A stretch of 64,000 bases of DNA from Asticcacaulis sp. YBE204. GTDB taxonomy: Bacteria; Pseudomonadota; Alphaproteobacteria; Caulobacterales; Caulobacteraceae. The translations under genes and the position numbers were made by a program. The stretch is from NCBI RefSeq assembly GCF_000495855.1, contig NZ_AWGF01000012.1, positions 62,001 to 126,000 of the forward strand, in the 5' to 3' direction. Below are positions 16,871 through 26,381 of the stretch, one piece after another (the first letter of the stretch is position 1; each line of letters begins with the position of its first letter). Under the pieces are notes generated by a model. It saw only the letters and a program-made list of their open reading frames with translations, was not told where the DNA came from and did not search any database.

Positions 16871-17413
16871 TCAGTGCCGACTTCGATTGAGCGCCAGCAG
16901 GTGTTTTAGCGCGCCGCTGAGATGTTTCTCCACCGAACTGATCGAAATGTCCAGCCGTCGGGCGACTTCGGTCTGACTGAGGCCGTCGATCTTGTGCAGG
17001 CGAAAGATGTCCTGCGTGCGTGACGGCAGGGACTCGATCGCCTTCATCACGGCGCGCAACTCCTGTCGCGCGGCGACGACAGACTCCGCATCCGGGCTGG
17101 CATCCGCACCGGTGCCGTCGATACCTGAGCCTTCAAGGGCGTTTTGCGGATTGAGATCGTACCACGCCGTATCGCGCGCCCTATGGCTGGAGGCCGCGCG
17201 GATACGATTAAGGTAGAGATTGTTGGCCATGCGAAACAGGAAGGCCAGAGGCTCCTGTATCTCACCGTCGAGGCGCGCACCGGATACCTTGATATAGAGG
17301 TCCTGAAGGACGTCTTCTGCCGACGCTTCATCGCCGCACAACCGCGTCAAAAACCGCAGCAGCACGTCGCGCTTGGCGAAATAGGTATCCGTCAGCAGGC
17401 GGTTCTCAGGCAT
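16871..17413 (-). CDS. ECF sigma factor, FecI-like
   Basis: A 180-residue ECF sigma factor: region 2 (about 10-80, including DVLQDLYIKV and AFLFRMANNLYLNRIR) and region 4 (about 120-175, with SQTEVARRLDISISSVEKHL as helix-turn-helix). The start is the ATG at 17413 behind GAGGGAG; a GTG directly precedes it. It heads a sigma, anti-sigma, receptor set typical of cell-surface signalling and should activate transcription of the receptor gene. Confidence 0.92.
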   Translation of the reverse strand: MPENRLLTDTYFAKRDVLLRFLTRLCGDEASAEDVLQDLYIKVSGARLDGEIQEPLAFLFRMANNLYLNRIRAASSHRARDTAWYDLNPQNALEGSGIDGTGADASPDAESVVAARQELRAVMKAIESLPSRTQDIFRLHKIDGLSQTEVARRLDISISSVEKHLSGALKHLLALNRSRH

Positions 17414-17472
17414 CACGCTCCCTCTGACGCGAATCTATAGCGGCGTTTTTCGTTGGCTTGCAAGGGCTTAGA

Positions 17473-17516
17473 GCGCATTCCGAAAAGTGTGCAGCGGTTT
17501 TCGGAATCAAATGCGC
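17473..17516. repeat. 44-base palindromic intergenic repeat, copy 2
   Basis: Outer arms GCGCAT (17473-17478) and ATGCGC (17511-17516), inner arms TCCGAAAA and TTTTCGGA. It lies in the 320-base gap between the divergent fecI and glycosyltransferase genes; the remainder of that gap (17517-17733) shows no other clear signal. Confidence 0.88.
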
Positions 17517-17733
17517 GGCGCTAAAAAGCGCAAGGCGTGCAATTTGGAAACGTGCGCGTGAAAAAAATATAGAAAATTTATGATTCCGGTGAGGGTGGCC
17601 GCGATCGGCGGTGTCATCGCAATAGGAGGCTCCTCCGGAAGGCGGATCGTCAGCTCTGCGGGGAGCGGTCGAAAACGTCGGAGCCTCCAGCCCATTTCCA
17701 AAACTTAGTACCGCTTATCGGGAATTGAGTGCG

Positions 17734-18750
17734 ATGCGTCTTCTGAATATCATGCTGACCAAGGCCAGGGGTGGTGACGGGTTGATGGCCCAGCACTACC
17801 ACGAAGCCCTGACTGCCGAAGGATTTGACGTCCTCAGCGTTGGCGCGCCGGGCGGCATGCTGTCGGACATGACCGCCGGACGCGGTTTCAAGCCACTGCA
17901 CACGCGCTTTATCCATGATCCGATCGCCGCCATGCAGCTTGCGGGCTATACCTCGGATTTCAAGCCCGATCTGGTTATCGCTCACGGCAACCGCGCCGGT
18001 CGCCTGTGCATGATGCCGTTTATCGGCACGCGCCGCCGTACGGTTCAGGTTTTGCACACCCCTTCGTTCAAGCCGCATCTGAAAGACGTCTCCGCCGCCC
18101 TGTGCGTCAGCGACAAGGTGCGCGAAGGCGCTCAGGCGAAGTTCCCCGAACTTCGCGTGTTCGATGTTGCCAATTTCTCGCACCTGCGCGCCCTGCCGGT
18201 CAAGAATGCGACCAACGCCTGTCCGGTCATCGGCGCGATGGGCCGTCTGCACGCCATCAAGGGCTTCGACGTCCTGCTCAAGGCCGCCGCGCAACTGCGT
18301 GCCACGGGCCAGCGCTTCGTGCTGAAAATCGCCGGCGAAGGCCCGGAACTGCCTGCCTTGAAAGCCTTGGCGTTCAGCCTGAACCTCGATGATTGTGTCG
18401 AATTCTGCGGGTGGGCCGACCCGATGTCGTTCCTTGCCGGTGTCGATCTGTTCGTCGTCCCTTCGCGTCAGGAATCGTTCGGTCTGGTCGTGATCGAGGC
18501 TATGGCGGCGGGTGTGCCGGTCGTGGCGTCGGACACCGAAGGTCCGCGCGAAGTGCTCAAGGCCGGTCAGTTCGGCCATCTGTTCGCCAATGAAGACGCA
18601 TCGGCTCTGGCCGCGGCCGTCGGTTCGGTTTTCGCCAACTGGACGTCGTGGCAGTCTCAGGCCCGCGTCGCGCAAAGCTATGCCATCGACGCCTTCGGCT
18701 TCGACGCCGGTCGCCGCCGCCTGCGCCAGACCATCGAAGCGCTGGCTTAG
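17734..18750 (+). CDS. Glycosyltransferase family 4
   Basis: A 338-residue GT-B glycosyltransferase. The C-terminal half has the GT4 signature: IGAMGRLHAIKGFDVLL near residue 170, the FVVPSRQESFGLVVIEAMA block with the EX7E glutamates, and GVPVVASDTEG. It transfers a sugar from a nucleotide sugar to a glycan or lipid. The ATG at 17734 is taken as start; a TTG at 17725 is in frame. The following GINT1-like gene starts 57 bases later, so the two may act in one envelope-glycan pathway. No membrane segments. Confidence 0.87.
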   Translation: MRLLNIMLTKARGGDGLMAQHYHEALTAEGFDVLSVGAPGGMLSDMTAGRGFKPLHTRFIHDPIAAMQLAGYTSDFKPDLVIAHGNRAGRLCMMPFIGTRRRTVQVLHTPSFKPHLKDVSAALCVSDKVREGAQAKFPELRVFDVANFSHLRALPVKNATNACPVIGAMGRLHAIKGFDVLLKAAAQLRATGQRFVLKIAGEGPELPALKALAFSLNLDDCVEFCGWADPMSFLAGVDLFVVPSRQESFGLVVIEAMAAGVPVVASDTEGPREVLKAGQFGHLFANEDASALAAAVGSVFANWTSWQSQARVAQSYAIDAFGFDAGRRRLRQTIEALA

Positions 18751-18806
18751 GCTTGACATTGGCTTCAACGCCCCGCAATTCCTAGGAAACTGAATAGGAG
18801 CGGCGC

Positions 18807-19706
18807 GTGATCGATCTGTGGCATGTCGGCTTTATTGACCGGTCCATCGAAGACGTCGCGACCCACGCCCCGAAGTCCGATGAGATCGCATGGCTGCCGC
18901 TCATGGGGTCGTTTCGCTTTATCGCCGACCCGTTCGGCATGCGCCGCGACGGCGTGCTGACGATCTTCGCCGAGGCCTACGACTATCGCGTCAAGCGCGG
19001 CGAAATCCATTATTATCAGTATGATGCGGAGCGAAACCTGGTCGCTCAGGGCGAGGCTCTGGTGACGCCGTTTCACCTGTCCTATCCCTATCTGATCGAG
19101 GACGGCGGCGAACTCTACATGCTGCCCGAAGCGCATAAGAGCGGCGTTTTGACGCTCTATCGCTGTACGCGGTTTCCGGATCGCTGGGAGCCGGTCAAGG
19201 TTCTGCTCGATATCCCGGCCATCGACGCCACGGTCGTCAAGCACGACGGCCAGTGGTGGATGTTCTATGCTCTGCCGGGTGCAGACGGCAAGGCGATGCG
19301 TGAGCTTTACATCGCCTATGCCGACGACCTGATGGGGCCGTGGACGCCACACGCAGCCAATCCGGTGCGCACGGGCTTTGAGACCTCACGCCCCGGCGGC
19401 GATCCGTTCGTCAAGGACGGCGCATTGCACCTGCCGATGCAGGACTGCGTCGGCACCTATGGCGCGGCGATCAACCTGCTGCGCATCGACACCCTGACCC
19501 CGGAGGCTTTCGCCGCGACCGAGGTCGGGCGATTGACGGCGGACGGCTTGTTGGAAGGCTATGCCGACGGGTTCCACACCCTGTCGGGACGAGACGGCGT
19601 GACTTTTGTCGACGTCAAACAGATCCATAAATCGGCGGCGGAACCGTTCATCAAACTACAATTTAAACTTCGCAAGGCGTTGGGGATGAACACGCCCAAA
19701 CTGTAG
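18807..19706 (+). CDS. GINT1-N-like beta-propeller protein (glycan-related)
   Basis: A 299-residue protein starting at GTG behind TAGGAG. Motifs such as FIADPFGMRRDG, FAEAYDYRVKRGEI, SYPYLIEDGGELYMLPE and RPGGDPF match the five-bladed propeller found at the N-terminus of plant glucosamine inositolphosphorylceramide transferases and in many bacterial proteins next to glycosyltransferases. The fold is related to GH32/43/68 propellers. Enzymatic activity is unproven. Its position after a GT4 gene suggests a role in sugar modification of a lipid or surface polysaccharide. Confidence 0.7.
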   Translation: MIDLWHVGFIDRSIEDVATHAPKSDEIAWLPLMGSFRFIADPFGMRRDGVLTIFAEAYDYRVKRGEIHYYQYDAERNLVAQGEALVTPFHLSYPYLIEDGGELYMLPEAHKSGVLTLYRCTRFPDRWEPVKVLLDIPAIDATVVKHDGQWWMFYALPGADGKAMRELYIAYADDLMGPWTPHAANPVRTGFETSRPGGDPFVKDGALHLPMQDCVGTYGAAINLLRIDTLTPEAFAATEVGRLTADGLLEGYADGFHTLSGRDGVTFVDVKQIHKSAAEPFIKLQFKLRKALGMNTPKL

Positions 19707-19764
19707 CATTGAATATTTACCGGCGGTTCCGGAAGCTTGGCATCTGTTCAGCCGGGATATGTCG

Positions 19765-20310
19765 ATGAAACCGCAACGCGCTTTTCTGCCCTTAATATTA
19801 CTTGCCGCCATGACCGCCTGCGCCGCTATTCCCGGCGGGCCGGTCGGCAACCGTCAGGTGCCGCAACCGGCCAAGCCCGTCGATCTCGCGGCCTATTCCG
19901 GCCTGTGGTACGAGGTGGCGCGCTATGAAAATGCCTTCGAGAAGGACTGCGAAGGCGTGCGTGCCGAATATAGCGCTCTGCCGGACGGGCAGATCAAGGT
20001 CGTCAATACTTGCCGCAAGGGCTCGATCACGGCGGAAAAGACCACCTCCGAAGGCAAGGCCAAGGTCGTCGAGGGCAGCGGCAATGCCAAGCTGAAAGTG
20101 TCGTTTGCCGGACCGTTCTATATCGGTAATTACTGGGTGCTGGACCGCGCCGACGACTATAGCTGGTCGATTGTCGGTGAGCCCTCGGGACGGTATCTGT
20201 GGATACTCAGCCGTACCGCCAACCCGTCACAGGAAGTGTGGGTGAAACTGGAAACGCGGGCGGCGGAATTGGGCTACGACCGCAGCCTTATAAGGCCAAC
20301 AAGACATTAG
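19765..20310 (+). CDS. blc: Outer-membrane lipocalin, Blc-like lipoprotein
   Basis: A 181-residue lipoprotein with signal peptide and lipobox ending in MTAC. The lipocalin signature GLWYEVARYENAFEKDC is clear, followed by barrel strands including YWVLDRADDYSWSIVGEP and WILSRT. Bacterial lipocalins of this type bind fatty acids or lysophospholipids in the envelope. The ATG at 19765, seven bases after GGGA, is preferred over the ATG at 19759. The 3' end overlaps the convergent mug gene by four bases. Confidence 0.9.
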   Translation: MKPQRAFLPLILLAAMTACAAIPGGPVGNRQVPQPAKPVDLAAYSGLWYEVARYENAFEKDCEGVRAEYSALPDGQIKVVNTCRKGSITAEKTTSEGKAKVVEGSGNAKLKVSFAGPFYIGNYWVLDRADDYSWSIVGEPSGRYLWILSRTANPSQEVWVKLETRAAELGYDRSLIRPTRH

Positions 20311-20840
20311 ATGGGGACGGCACTAGCCAGAGTCTGCCAGACGGATTGATCCCAGAAGGTGCGCGCCTGACCGGACGGGGAGGGCAGGACGTAAAGGCGT
20401 GTGGTGCCGATGGTTTCCGCCTGAAAACCCAGCGCGATTTTTCCAGTCGGTTTCCCTATGCTGGCGCTGGCCGCCGTCTTGGACGTAAAGGCAAGGATTT
20501 CAGGTTGATAGTGTACTATCTTCATGTGCAGGGCTTCGGCATCCCAGGCCTCCGACGGTAGTTCGCTGTCGTTGCCATAGTGGGCCTTGCACAGGTCGGT
20601 CAGACCGATGCCGTAATCGAGAAGTCTTGCATAGTCTGTCGGTGCTATCCGCTCCGGCGTCAGATTTATGGCCTGCAAGGTGCGCCAGAAGAAGTTGCCC
20701 GGATGCGCATAATAGGCGCGCTTCTCCGCCGAGACGCGGCCCAGCGCCGTGCCGCAGAAAACGATCTTCAAGTCGGGCGCCAAGAGATCGGGTACAAGGT
20801 GCGTGTCTGGCAGGATGCCGTATTTCTCTGGCAGGGACAT
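20307..20840 (-). CDS. mug: Mismatch-specific DNA glycosylase, Mug/TDG-like with altered active-site motif
   Basis: A 177-residue protein of the uracil-DNA glycosylase superfamily. KIVFCGTALG (residues 25-34), AYYAHPGNFFW and VLPSPSG align with Mug motifs. E. coli Mug has GINPG with a catalytic Asn; here the loop is GTALG (30-34), so the Asn position is Ala32. This variant seems to be frequent in alphaproteobacteria (from memory) and may use another residue or have different specificity. It excises U or damaged bases from mispairs. Transcribed alone, convergent with blc. Confidence 0.82.
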   Translation of the reverse strand: MSLPEKYGILPDTHLVPDLLAPDLKIVFCGTALGRVSAEKRAYYAHPGNFFWRTLQAINLTPERIAPTDYARLLDYGIGLTDLCKAHYGNDSELPSEAWDAEALHMKIVHYQPEILAFTSKTAASASIGKPTGKIALGFQAETIGTTRLYVLPSPSGQARTFWDQSVWQTLASAVPI

Positions 20841-20879
20841 AGGTTCGATATTGGTTGGACGGGTGGGGATTCAAGACGC

Positions 20880-20914
20880 AAAAAAGCGCGGCAGGAAGAC
20901 CTACCGCGCTTTTT
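20880..20914 (-). terminator. Intrinsic terminator after the hexuronate transporter gene
   Basis: Stem AAAAAGCGCGG/CCGCGCTTTTT (20881-20891 with 20904-20914), 12-nt loop, T-run on the minus strand. It lies directly downstream of the gene ending at 20931 and before the mug start. Confidence 0.85.
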
Positions 20915-20930
20915 GTAGTCTGCCCGTCGC

Positions 20931-22241
20931 TTAGCGCGATTTTAAAATCCGATCTTCCGCGACCTTGGCCAGCTTCGGCGTCAGGCTGTGGATCACCACG
21001 ATGGCGACCAGATAGGCCGAGGCGGCAACGATGAAGATCGGCTGATACGACTTGAACAGCTCAAGAATGTAGCCGTTATAGGTCGTCATCAGCATGCCCC
21101 CGATGGCGCCGGCGGTGCCGCCGATGCCGATGACCGAGGCCACGGCCTGTTTCGGGAACAGGTCCGACGGCAGGGTCATCAGATTGGCCGACCACGCCTG
21201 GTGCGAAGCGGCCGCGAGGCCGATGATACCTACGGCGGCCCACAAATTGTCAACGAACTGTGCGGCGATGATCGGGGTCACGAGGAAGGCGCAGACCAGC
21301 ATGGTCGATTTGCGCGCGGCATTGGCCGACCGTCCAGCTTTCATCTGAGCGGAGGACGCCCAGCCGCCGAAAATCGAACCGAAATCGGCGAGGATATAGA
21401 CGGCGACCAGCGGCGGGCCGAAGGATTTCAGATCGAGGCCGTAGGCCTTGCCCAGAAAGTCCGGCAGCCAGAACAGGTACAGCCACCAGATCGGGTCGGT
21501 CAGGAACTTGCCCAGCGCATAGGCCCAGGTTTCCTTGAAGGTCAAAAGCTTGAACCACGAAATCTTTTCTGCCGGGGCGGTGCTGACGGCGTCGTCGCTG
21601 GAGCGGATATAGGCCAGTTCTTCCGCATTGACCTTGGGGTGCTCCGCCGGGCGGCGGTACATGATCAGCCAGGCGATCAGCCAGACGGCGGTCACGATGC
21701 CGATAGAGATAAAGGCGGCGCGCCAGCCCCAGGCCAATGTGATGGCAGGCACCAGCAACGGCGTGATGATCGGGCCCATAGCGGTGCCGGCGTTGAAGAT
21801 ACCGACGGCCTGAGCGCGTTCCTTTTGCGGGAACCATTCGGAGACGGCTTTCAGCGACGACGGGAAGCTGCCCGATTCACCGAAACCCAGCACCGAGCGG
21901 GCGATGGCGAATTGCGTCACCGAGTGGATCAAGCCGTGGCCGATCGAGGCGATGGTCCAGATGGTGAAAGCTACGGCGTAACCGATGCGTACACCGACCT
22001 TGTCGATCACGCGGCCGAAGGTCAGGAAGCCCACGGCGTAGAAGCACTGGAACCAGAAGACGATCTGGGCGTATTCGATTTCGGTCCATTGCAGATCGGC
22101 CTGAAGCGTGCTCTTCAGAATGCCGATCATCTGGCGGTCGATATAGTTGATCCCGATGGCGATGAACAACAGGGCGCAGATCACCCATCTGTACTTGCTC
22201 ATCCGGGGGCTGACGGTCCCGTCGAAGGCGGGTGCGTTCAT
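20931..22241 (-). CDS. exuT: MFS hexuronate transporter (ACS family)
   Basis: A 436-residue, 12-helix transporter of the anion:cation symporter family; IGINYIDRQMIGIL in helix 1 and the FGESGSFPSSLKAVSEWFP motif are typical of ExuT/GudP. It imports glucuronate or galacturonate with protons. The start is the ATG at 22241 behind AAAAGGGAG; the frame is open 26 codons further up but unsupported. It is the last gene of the hexuronate block, 150 bases after the beta-glucuronidase gene, and could be cotranscribed with it or separate. Confidence 0.87.
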   Translation of the reverse strand: MNAPAFDGTVSPRMSKYRWVICALLFIAIGINYIDRQMIGILKSTLQADLQWTEIEYAQIVFWFQCFYAVGFLTFGRVIDKVGVRIGYAVAFTIWTIASIGHGLIHSVTQFAIARSVLGFGESGSFPSSLKAVSEWFPQKERAQAVGIFNAGTAMGPIITPLLVPAITLAWGWRAAFISIGIVTAVWLIAWLIMYRRPAEHPKVNAEELAYIRSSDDAVSTAPAEKISWFKLLTFKETWAYALGKFLTDPIWWLYLFWLPDFLGKAYGLDLKSFGPPLVAVYILADFGSIFGGWASSAQMKAGRSANAARKSTMLVCAFLVTPIIAAQFVDNLWAAVGIIGLAAASHQAWSANLMTLPSDLFPKQAVASVIGIGGTAGAIGGMLMTTYNGYILELFKSYQPIFIVAASAYLVAIVVIHSLTPKLAKVAEDRILKSR

Positions 22242-22391
22242 AACGCGGTCTCCCTTTTGGTTGTTCCCATTGTATCGTGTGCATGCCCGCCTGAGGCGGA
22301 TCGTCTTTTTATGCGGCACCGATTAGCCTGACTGACACCGGTTTCGCGTTTTGTAATGGCGGCTTTTACAACCTTTGGCAAGCCGCTGGCT

Positions 22392-24299
22392 TCACTTTGC
22401 GGCTTTTGCCCGGTAATAGTCGGCCAGAACTCCGAAGGCCTGTTTGCGTACGCCGGTTTCAGAAACGAGACCCTTGCGGTTCCAGCCTTTCTGATAGACG
22501 GGGTGTTCGCGGCGTGGGGTCTGGAAATCCTTGAGAATCCACGGCGACAGGCCGGCGAGGAACGGCACGGTATCGGCATTGGCCAGAGTCGCGCGGTAGA
22601 AATCGGCCTGGAATTCTTCGGAATATTTGCGCCGGTCGTCCGGATGATACCCCGCCAGAGCGTCGGCACCGAATTCCGAGAAGATCAGCGGCTTTTCCAC
22701 CGGGGCTTTCCAGCGCTGCGGCGGCACGTCCTCAAGCCGATCGTTACCGTACCACGCCGTATAGGTATTGGCCGACATGATATCGAGTTTCGCGACCAGC
22801 GGATCGTCGATGGTGGCTTCCAGCACGCCGTCGACCTTTTTCTTGTGCACCAGAAGCGCTGCCGAAATCAGGCGCGACGGGTCCATCGCGCGCGCATCGT
22901 CGGCCAGAGTCCCCATAAAATGGTTGCGCGCCGGGGTCGAAGGCGTCTCGTTGCCGACGCTCCAGATGACGACCGCGGCACGGTTGCGGTCGCGCAGGAC
23001 GTTTTCGGCCATCATCCGGCGGGCCACCTCGAAGGCCTTGGCGTCGCCGAAGCCGACCGACCAATAGACGGGGATTTCACTCCACACCATAAGCCCCATT
23101 TCGTCGCACAGGCGCGTGGTGACTTCCGAATGCGGATAGTGCGACAGGCGGACGAAATTGCCGTTCAGGCCCGTCTTCACTTCGGTGAGTAAAGCGCGCG
23201 CGGTGTCTTTGGTGATGCGGCGGGCCGGAGTGGCGCCGAATTCTTCCTCGTGCAGGCAGATACCACGCAGGAAGATCGGCTGCCCGTTGAGCAGGACCTG
23301 TGTACCCTTAACCGCGATGGTGCGGAAACCTATGCGGTCGGTGAGGCTGTCGTCGCCTGTCGTCAGTGTTACCTCGTAAAGCGTTGGTGCGTCCGGTGCC
23401 CACAGTTTCAAGCCTTTGGGCGCCTTGAGGTCGAAACGGGCTTCACCGGACGCGTCGGTCGTGGCCGTGGACGTGAGTTTCAGGGCCGCGATGCTGAGGC
23501 TGACCGGTTTACCGCCGGCATCGGGACCATTGAGCCTGACCGTAGCGACGATGCGGCCGGCCTCGGTATAGCGGACGTAGGAATCGTCGATATAGGTCGC
23601 GGGTGTGCGGATCAGACGGATCGGGCGCGTCACCCCGCCATAGATGTCCCAGTCAGTGACCTTGGGCGGCACGGTGTGCTCGCCGTGGGTGGAATCGACG
23701 CCCAGCGTGATCTGGTTTTCACCTCCGCGCAGAAACTTGGTCACCTCGAACGTAAAGGGCGTGAAGCCGCCTTCGTGGGTACCGACTTTTTGTCCGTTGA
23801 CATAGACTTCGGTCAGGTAGTTGACCGCCTCGAAGCGCAGAAAGGCACGCTGACCGTTGAGCGGCTTGGAATCGAATGTCCGTTGAAACCAGATCAGACC
23901 GTCATAATAGCGCAGTTCCGGTTCTGCGGCGTTCCACGCACCGGGCAACGTCATGCGCGGCCCGCGATCCATGTCGTATTCGAAGAAGGTATATTTGTCC
24001 TTGGCTTCTTCGACGGCGACATTGACGTCGCGAAAGCGTTGGGCGCGCGGCGCGGCGGCCCAGCCGAGGATATCGGTCTTGCCGGTCTGATAGAGATCTT
24101 TGGAATAGGCCCACGATCCGGATAGGTCGAGTCCTTCGCGATTGATGGCGCCGGTCATCAGAATATCGGGACGCAACGATGCCGCAGGTGACACCGCGAG
24201 TAGCGCGGTTTCCTGAGCCTTTGCCGTACTGCCAAGGCCGAGCAGCGCCGCAAAGGCCGTGCCGAGGCGCAGCGCTGTGCGCCGGGAGGTTATGGTCAT
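22392..24299 (-). CDS. Exported glycoside hydrolase family 2, probable beta-glucuronidase
   Basis: A 635-residue enzyme. The start TITSRRTALRLG is a Tat-like signal followed by a hydrophobic stretch to AKA-QE. Domains in order: sugar-binding jelly roll (about 50-240, with FLRFEAVNYLTEVYVNG), Ig-like domain (about 240-335), TIM barrel (about 340-630). VIWSVGNE gives the acid/base Glu and IFSEFGADA the nucleophile Glu, as in GH2 glucuronidases. It would release glucuronate from oligosaccharides in the periplasm, feeding ExuT and UxuA. Its gene is in the same direction as uxuA, 60 bases downstream. Confidence 0.87.
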   Translation of the reverse strand: MTITSRRTALRLGTAFAALLGLGSTAKAQETALLAVSPAASLRPDILMTGAINREGLDLSGSWAYSKDLYQTGKTDILGWAAAPRAQRFRDVNVAVEEAKDKYTFFEYDMDRGPRMTLPGAWNAAEPELRYYDGLIWFQRTFDSKPLNGQRAFLRFEAVNYLTEVYVNGQKVGTHEGGFTPFTFEVTKFLRGGENQITLGVDSTHGEHTVPPKVTDWDIYGGVTRPIRLIRTPATYIDDSYVRYTEAGRIVATVRLNGPDAGGKPVSLSIAALKLTSTATTDASGEARFDLKAPKGLKLWAPDAPTLYEVTLTTGDDSLTDRIGFRTIAVKGTQVLLNGQPIFLRGICLHEEEFGATPARRITKDTARALLTEVKTGLNGNFVRLSHYPHSEVTTRLCDEMGLMVWSEIPVYWSVGFGDAKAFEVARRMMAENVLRDRNRAAVVIWSVGNETPSTPARNHFMGTLADDARAMDPSRLISAALLVHKKKVDGVLEATIDDPLVAKLDIMSANTYTAWYGNDRLEDVPPQRWKAPVEKPLIFSEFGADALAGYHPDDRRKYSEEFQADFYRATLANADTVPFLAGLSPWILKDFQTPRREHPVYQKGWNRKGLVSETGVRKQAFGVLADYYRAKAAK

Positions 24300-24359
24300 C
24301 GCTTTATCCCTGCATTTTATAATTATGGCGGAGCGTTTGTACGCTCCGCCACCGGCAGC

Positions 24360-25541
24360 TTATCCCTGAGAGCGGGCGATGCCAAGTTCGAGACCGCGCA
24401 GTTCGGCTAGGCCGCGCAGACGGCCGATGGCCGAATAGCCGGGATTGGTCGTCTTGTTGAGGTCGTCGAGCATCTGATGGCCGTGGTCCGGGCGCATCGG
24501 GATACGCTTCTTGTAGGTCACCGACACTTCGCGCAACGCGCTGACGACTTCGAACATGTCGATCGAGCCGTCGAGGTGCGCCGATTCGAAGAAGTCGCCA
24601 TTGTCTTCACGGCGCGTATTGCGCAGGTGCGTGAAGTGGATGCGCTCGCCGAAGCGTTTGATCATGGCGACCAGATCGTTGTCCGGGCGGATGCTGAACG
24701 AACCGGCGCAGAAGCACAGACCGTTCGAGACATTCGGCACGCGCTCGAACAGGTCGGCCATATCGGCTTCGGTCGAGACGACGCGCGGCAGGCCGAACAT
24801 GGTGTAGGGCGGGTCGTCGGGGTGGATGACCATCTTGATGCCCAGTTCGTCGGCGACCGGGCAGATTTCGCTCAGGAAATGTACCAGATGGTCTTTCAAA
24901 CGCGCGTGGTCGATGCCGTCATAGCCCTGAATGGCCTTGAGGAAATCGGCAGCGGTGAAGCTTTCTTCCGAGCCCGGCAGGCCCTTGATGATATTGCGCT
25001 CCAGCAGATTTTTCGCGGCATCGTCCATGCCCTCGAAGCGCGTTTTGGCGGCGGCGAGGATGTCGGCGCTGTAGTCGGCCTCGGCACCGGGGCGCTTGAG
25101 CATATAGATGTCGAAGGCGGCGACGGCATCCAACTCGAATTTCAAGGCTTTTGCGCCATCGGGCATGGCGAAACTGAGGTTCGTCCGCGTCCAGTCGAGC
25201 AGCGGCATGAAGTTGTAGGTCACCACATAAACACCGCAGGCCGCCAGATTGCGCAGAGACGTCTTGTAGTTTTCGATACAGGTTTCAAAGCCTTGTGCCT
25301 GAGTCTTGATGCGCTCGTCGATGGGCAGGCTTTCGACCACGCTCCAGGTCATGCCGGCGTTCTCGATCTCGGTCTTGCGGATCAGGATTTCCTCGACCGT
25401 CCATACTTCGCCGTTCGGAATATGGTGCAGGGCCGAAACCACGCCTTCGCAGCCCGCCTGACGGATGTCGCGGAGGCTGACCGGGTCCTTGGGCCCGAAC
25501 CAGCGCATGGTCTGTTCCATAAGATAGGGAAGGGTAGTCAC
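24360..25541 (-). CDS. uxuA: Mannonate dehydratase
   Basis: A 393-residue enzyme converting D-mannonate to 2-keto-3-deoxygluconate with Mn or Fe. [27 protein letters not shown] and TFLRN-like [10 protein letters not shown] are near-identical to E. coli Uxu[15 protein letters not shown] and RPDHGHQM hold metal ligands. The GTG at 25541 overlaps the gntR stop by four bases and has a better ribosome site than the ATG at 25520, which however matches the usual UxuA start. Translationally coupled to the regulator upstream. Confidence 0.95.
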   Translation of the reverse strand: MTTLPYLMEQTMRWFGPKDPVSLRDIRQAGCEGVVSALHHIPNGEVWTVEEILIRKTEIENAGMTWSVVESLPIDERIKTQAQGFETCIENYKTSLRNLAACGVYVVTYNFMPLLDWTRTNLSFAMPDGAKALKFELDAVAAFDIYMLKRPGAEADYSADILAAAKTRFEGMDDAAKNLLERNIIKGLPGSEESFTAADFLKAIQGYDGIDHARLKDHLVHFLSEICPVADELGIKMVIHPDDPPYTMFGLPRVVSTEADMADLFERVPNVSNGLCFCAGSFSIRPDNDLVAMIKRFGERIHFTHLRNTRREDNGDFFESAHLDGSIDMFEVVSALREVSVTYKKRIPMRPDHGHQMLDDLNKTTNPGYSAIGRLRGLAELRGLELGIARSQG

Positions 25542-26287
25542 GAGGCCTGATCCTTTCGGTCGATAGGTGTCGCGGCGTCGTCTTCGACGTCAGCCGCGGT
25601 CATGAGGAAGTTTTTGACGTTTTCGATGTGCGACCACATGGCGACATAGGACGCCTCAGGGTCGCGGCGGGTGAGGGCCGACACGATAGCCTCGTGATCC
25701 TGCACCCAGCGCTGACGGTAGGTCGTGTCCTTGATGCGGCCATGCAGCGAGCGCCACATCGGATTATTGTCGCGGCGATGCCACAGCTGGGCGACCAGCG
25801 CCGTCAGTTCCGAATTTTGCGCCGCGCGGGCAATGGCCATGTGGAATCGGATATCCATGCTTTCCTTGGCTTCGCCCCAGGCCGCGGTGCGGTGATCGTC
25901 GCAGGCTTCGCGGATAGCGGCCAGATCGGCTTCGGTGGCGTTGAGCGCCGCCAGTCGCGCCATCTGGCTTTCAAGCCATTGGCGGGCCTGAAGCAGTTCG
26001 AACGGACCAGCGGGCGGGCGCATCTCGACCGTATTGTCTTCGGTGGCGGATTCATAGGCGCGGCGGGTGACGTAGATGCCGGAGCCCTGGCGGATTTCGA
26101 CGAGCCCCTTGACCTCCAGCATGACCAGAGCGTCGCGGATGACCGTGCGTCCGACATTATAGGCCTCGGCCAGTTCGCGTTCCGGTGGCAAGCGGCCGCC
26201 CAGACTGAATTCACGGGCGCGGATGCGCTCGGAAAGGCTTTCACCGATCACCTGATAGAATCGACGGTCGCGATCTTCCGTAGCCAT
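25538..26287 (-). CDS. GntR/FadR-type (FCD) regulator, probable UxuR/ExuR
   Basis: A 249-residue regulator with an N-terminal winged helix (about 10-80, with [22 protein letters not shown]) and an all-helical FCD ligand domain (about 95-225) that normally binds a metal and a uronate-type effector. It is first in the operon with uxuA. Likely a repressor lifted by a hexuronate intermediate, by analogy with UxuR and ExuR. ATG start behind AAGGA. Palindromic CCAA/TTGG sequence lies just upstream. Confidence 0.88.
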   Translation of the reverse strand: MATEDRDRRFYQVIGESLSERIRAREFSLGGRLPPERELAEAYNVGRTVIRDALVMLEVKGLVEIRQGSGIYVTRRAYESATEDNTVEMRPPAGPFELLQARQWLESQMARLAALNATEADLAAIREACDDHRTAAWGEAKESMDIRFHMAIARAAQNSELTALVAQLWHRRDNNPMWRSLHGRIKDTTYRQRWVQDHEAIVSALTRRDPEASYVAMWSHIENVKNFLMTAADVEDDAATPIDRKDQAS

Positions 26288-26339
26288 GCAGCGTCCTTAA
26301 TGAGGTTGGCCGCATTATAAAGAACGCACTTAAATATAT

Positions 26340-26378
26340 CAACCAATTTTGGACGGTTGGAAAGATTGGTCGATCAAT
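26340..26378. promoter_or_regulatory. Candidate GntR operators upstream of the uxu operon
   Basis: CCAATTTTGG (26343-26352) and ATTGGTCGATCAAT (26365-26378) are two near-palindromes with CCAA/TTGG half-sites, similar to UxuR/ExuR-type operators. They lie 55-90 bases upstream of the gntR start, in the gap after the dehydrogenase stop. Confidence 0.45.
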
Positions 26379-26381
26379 GCC

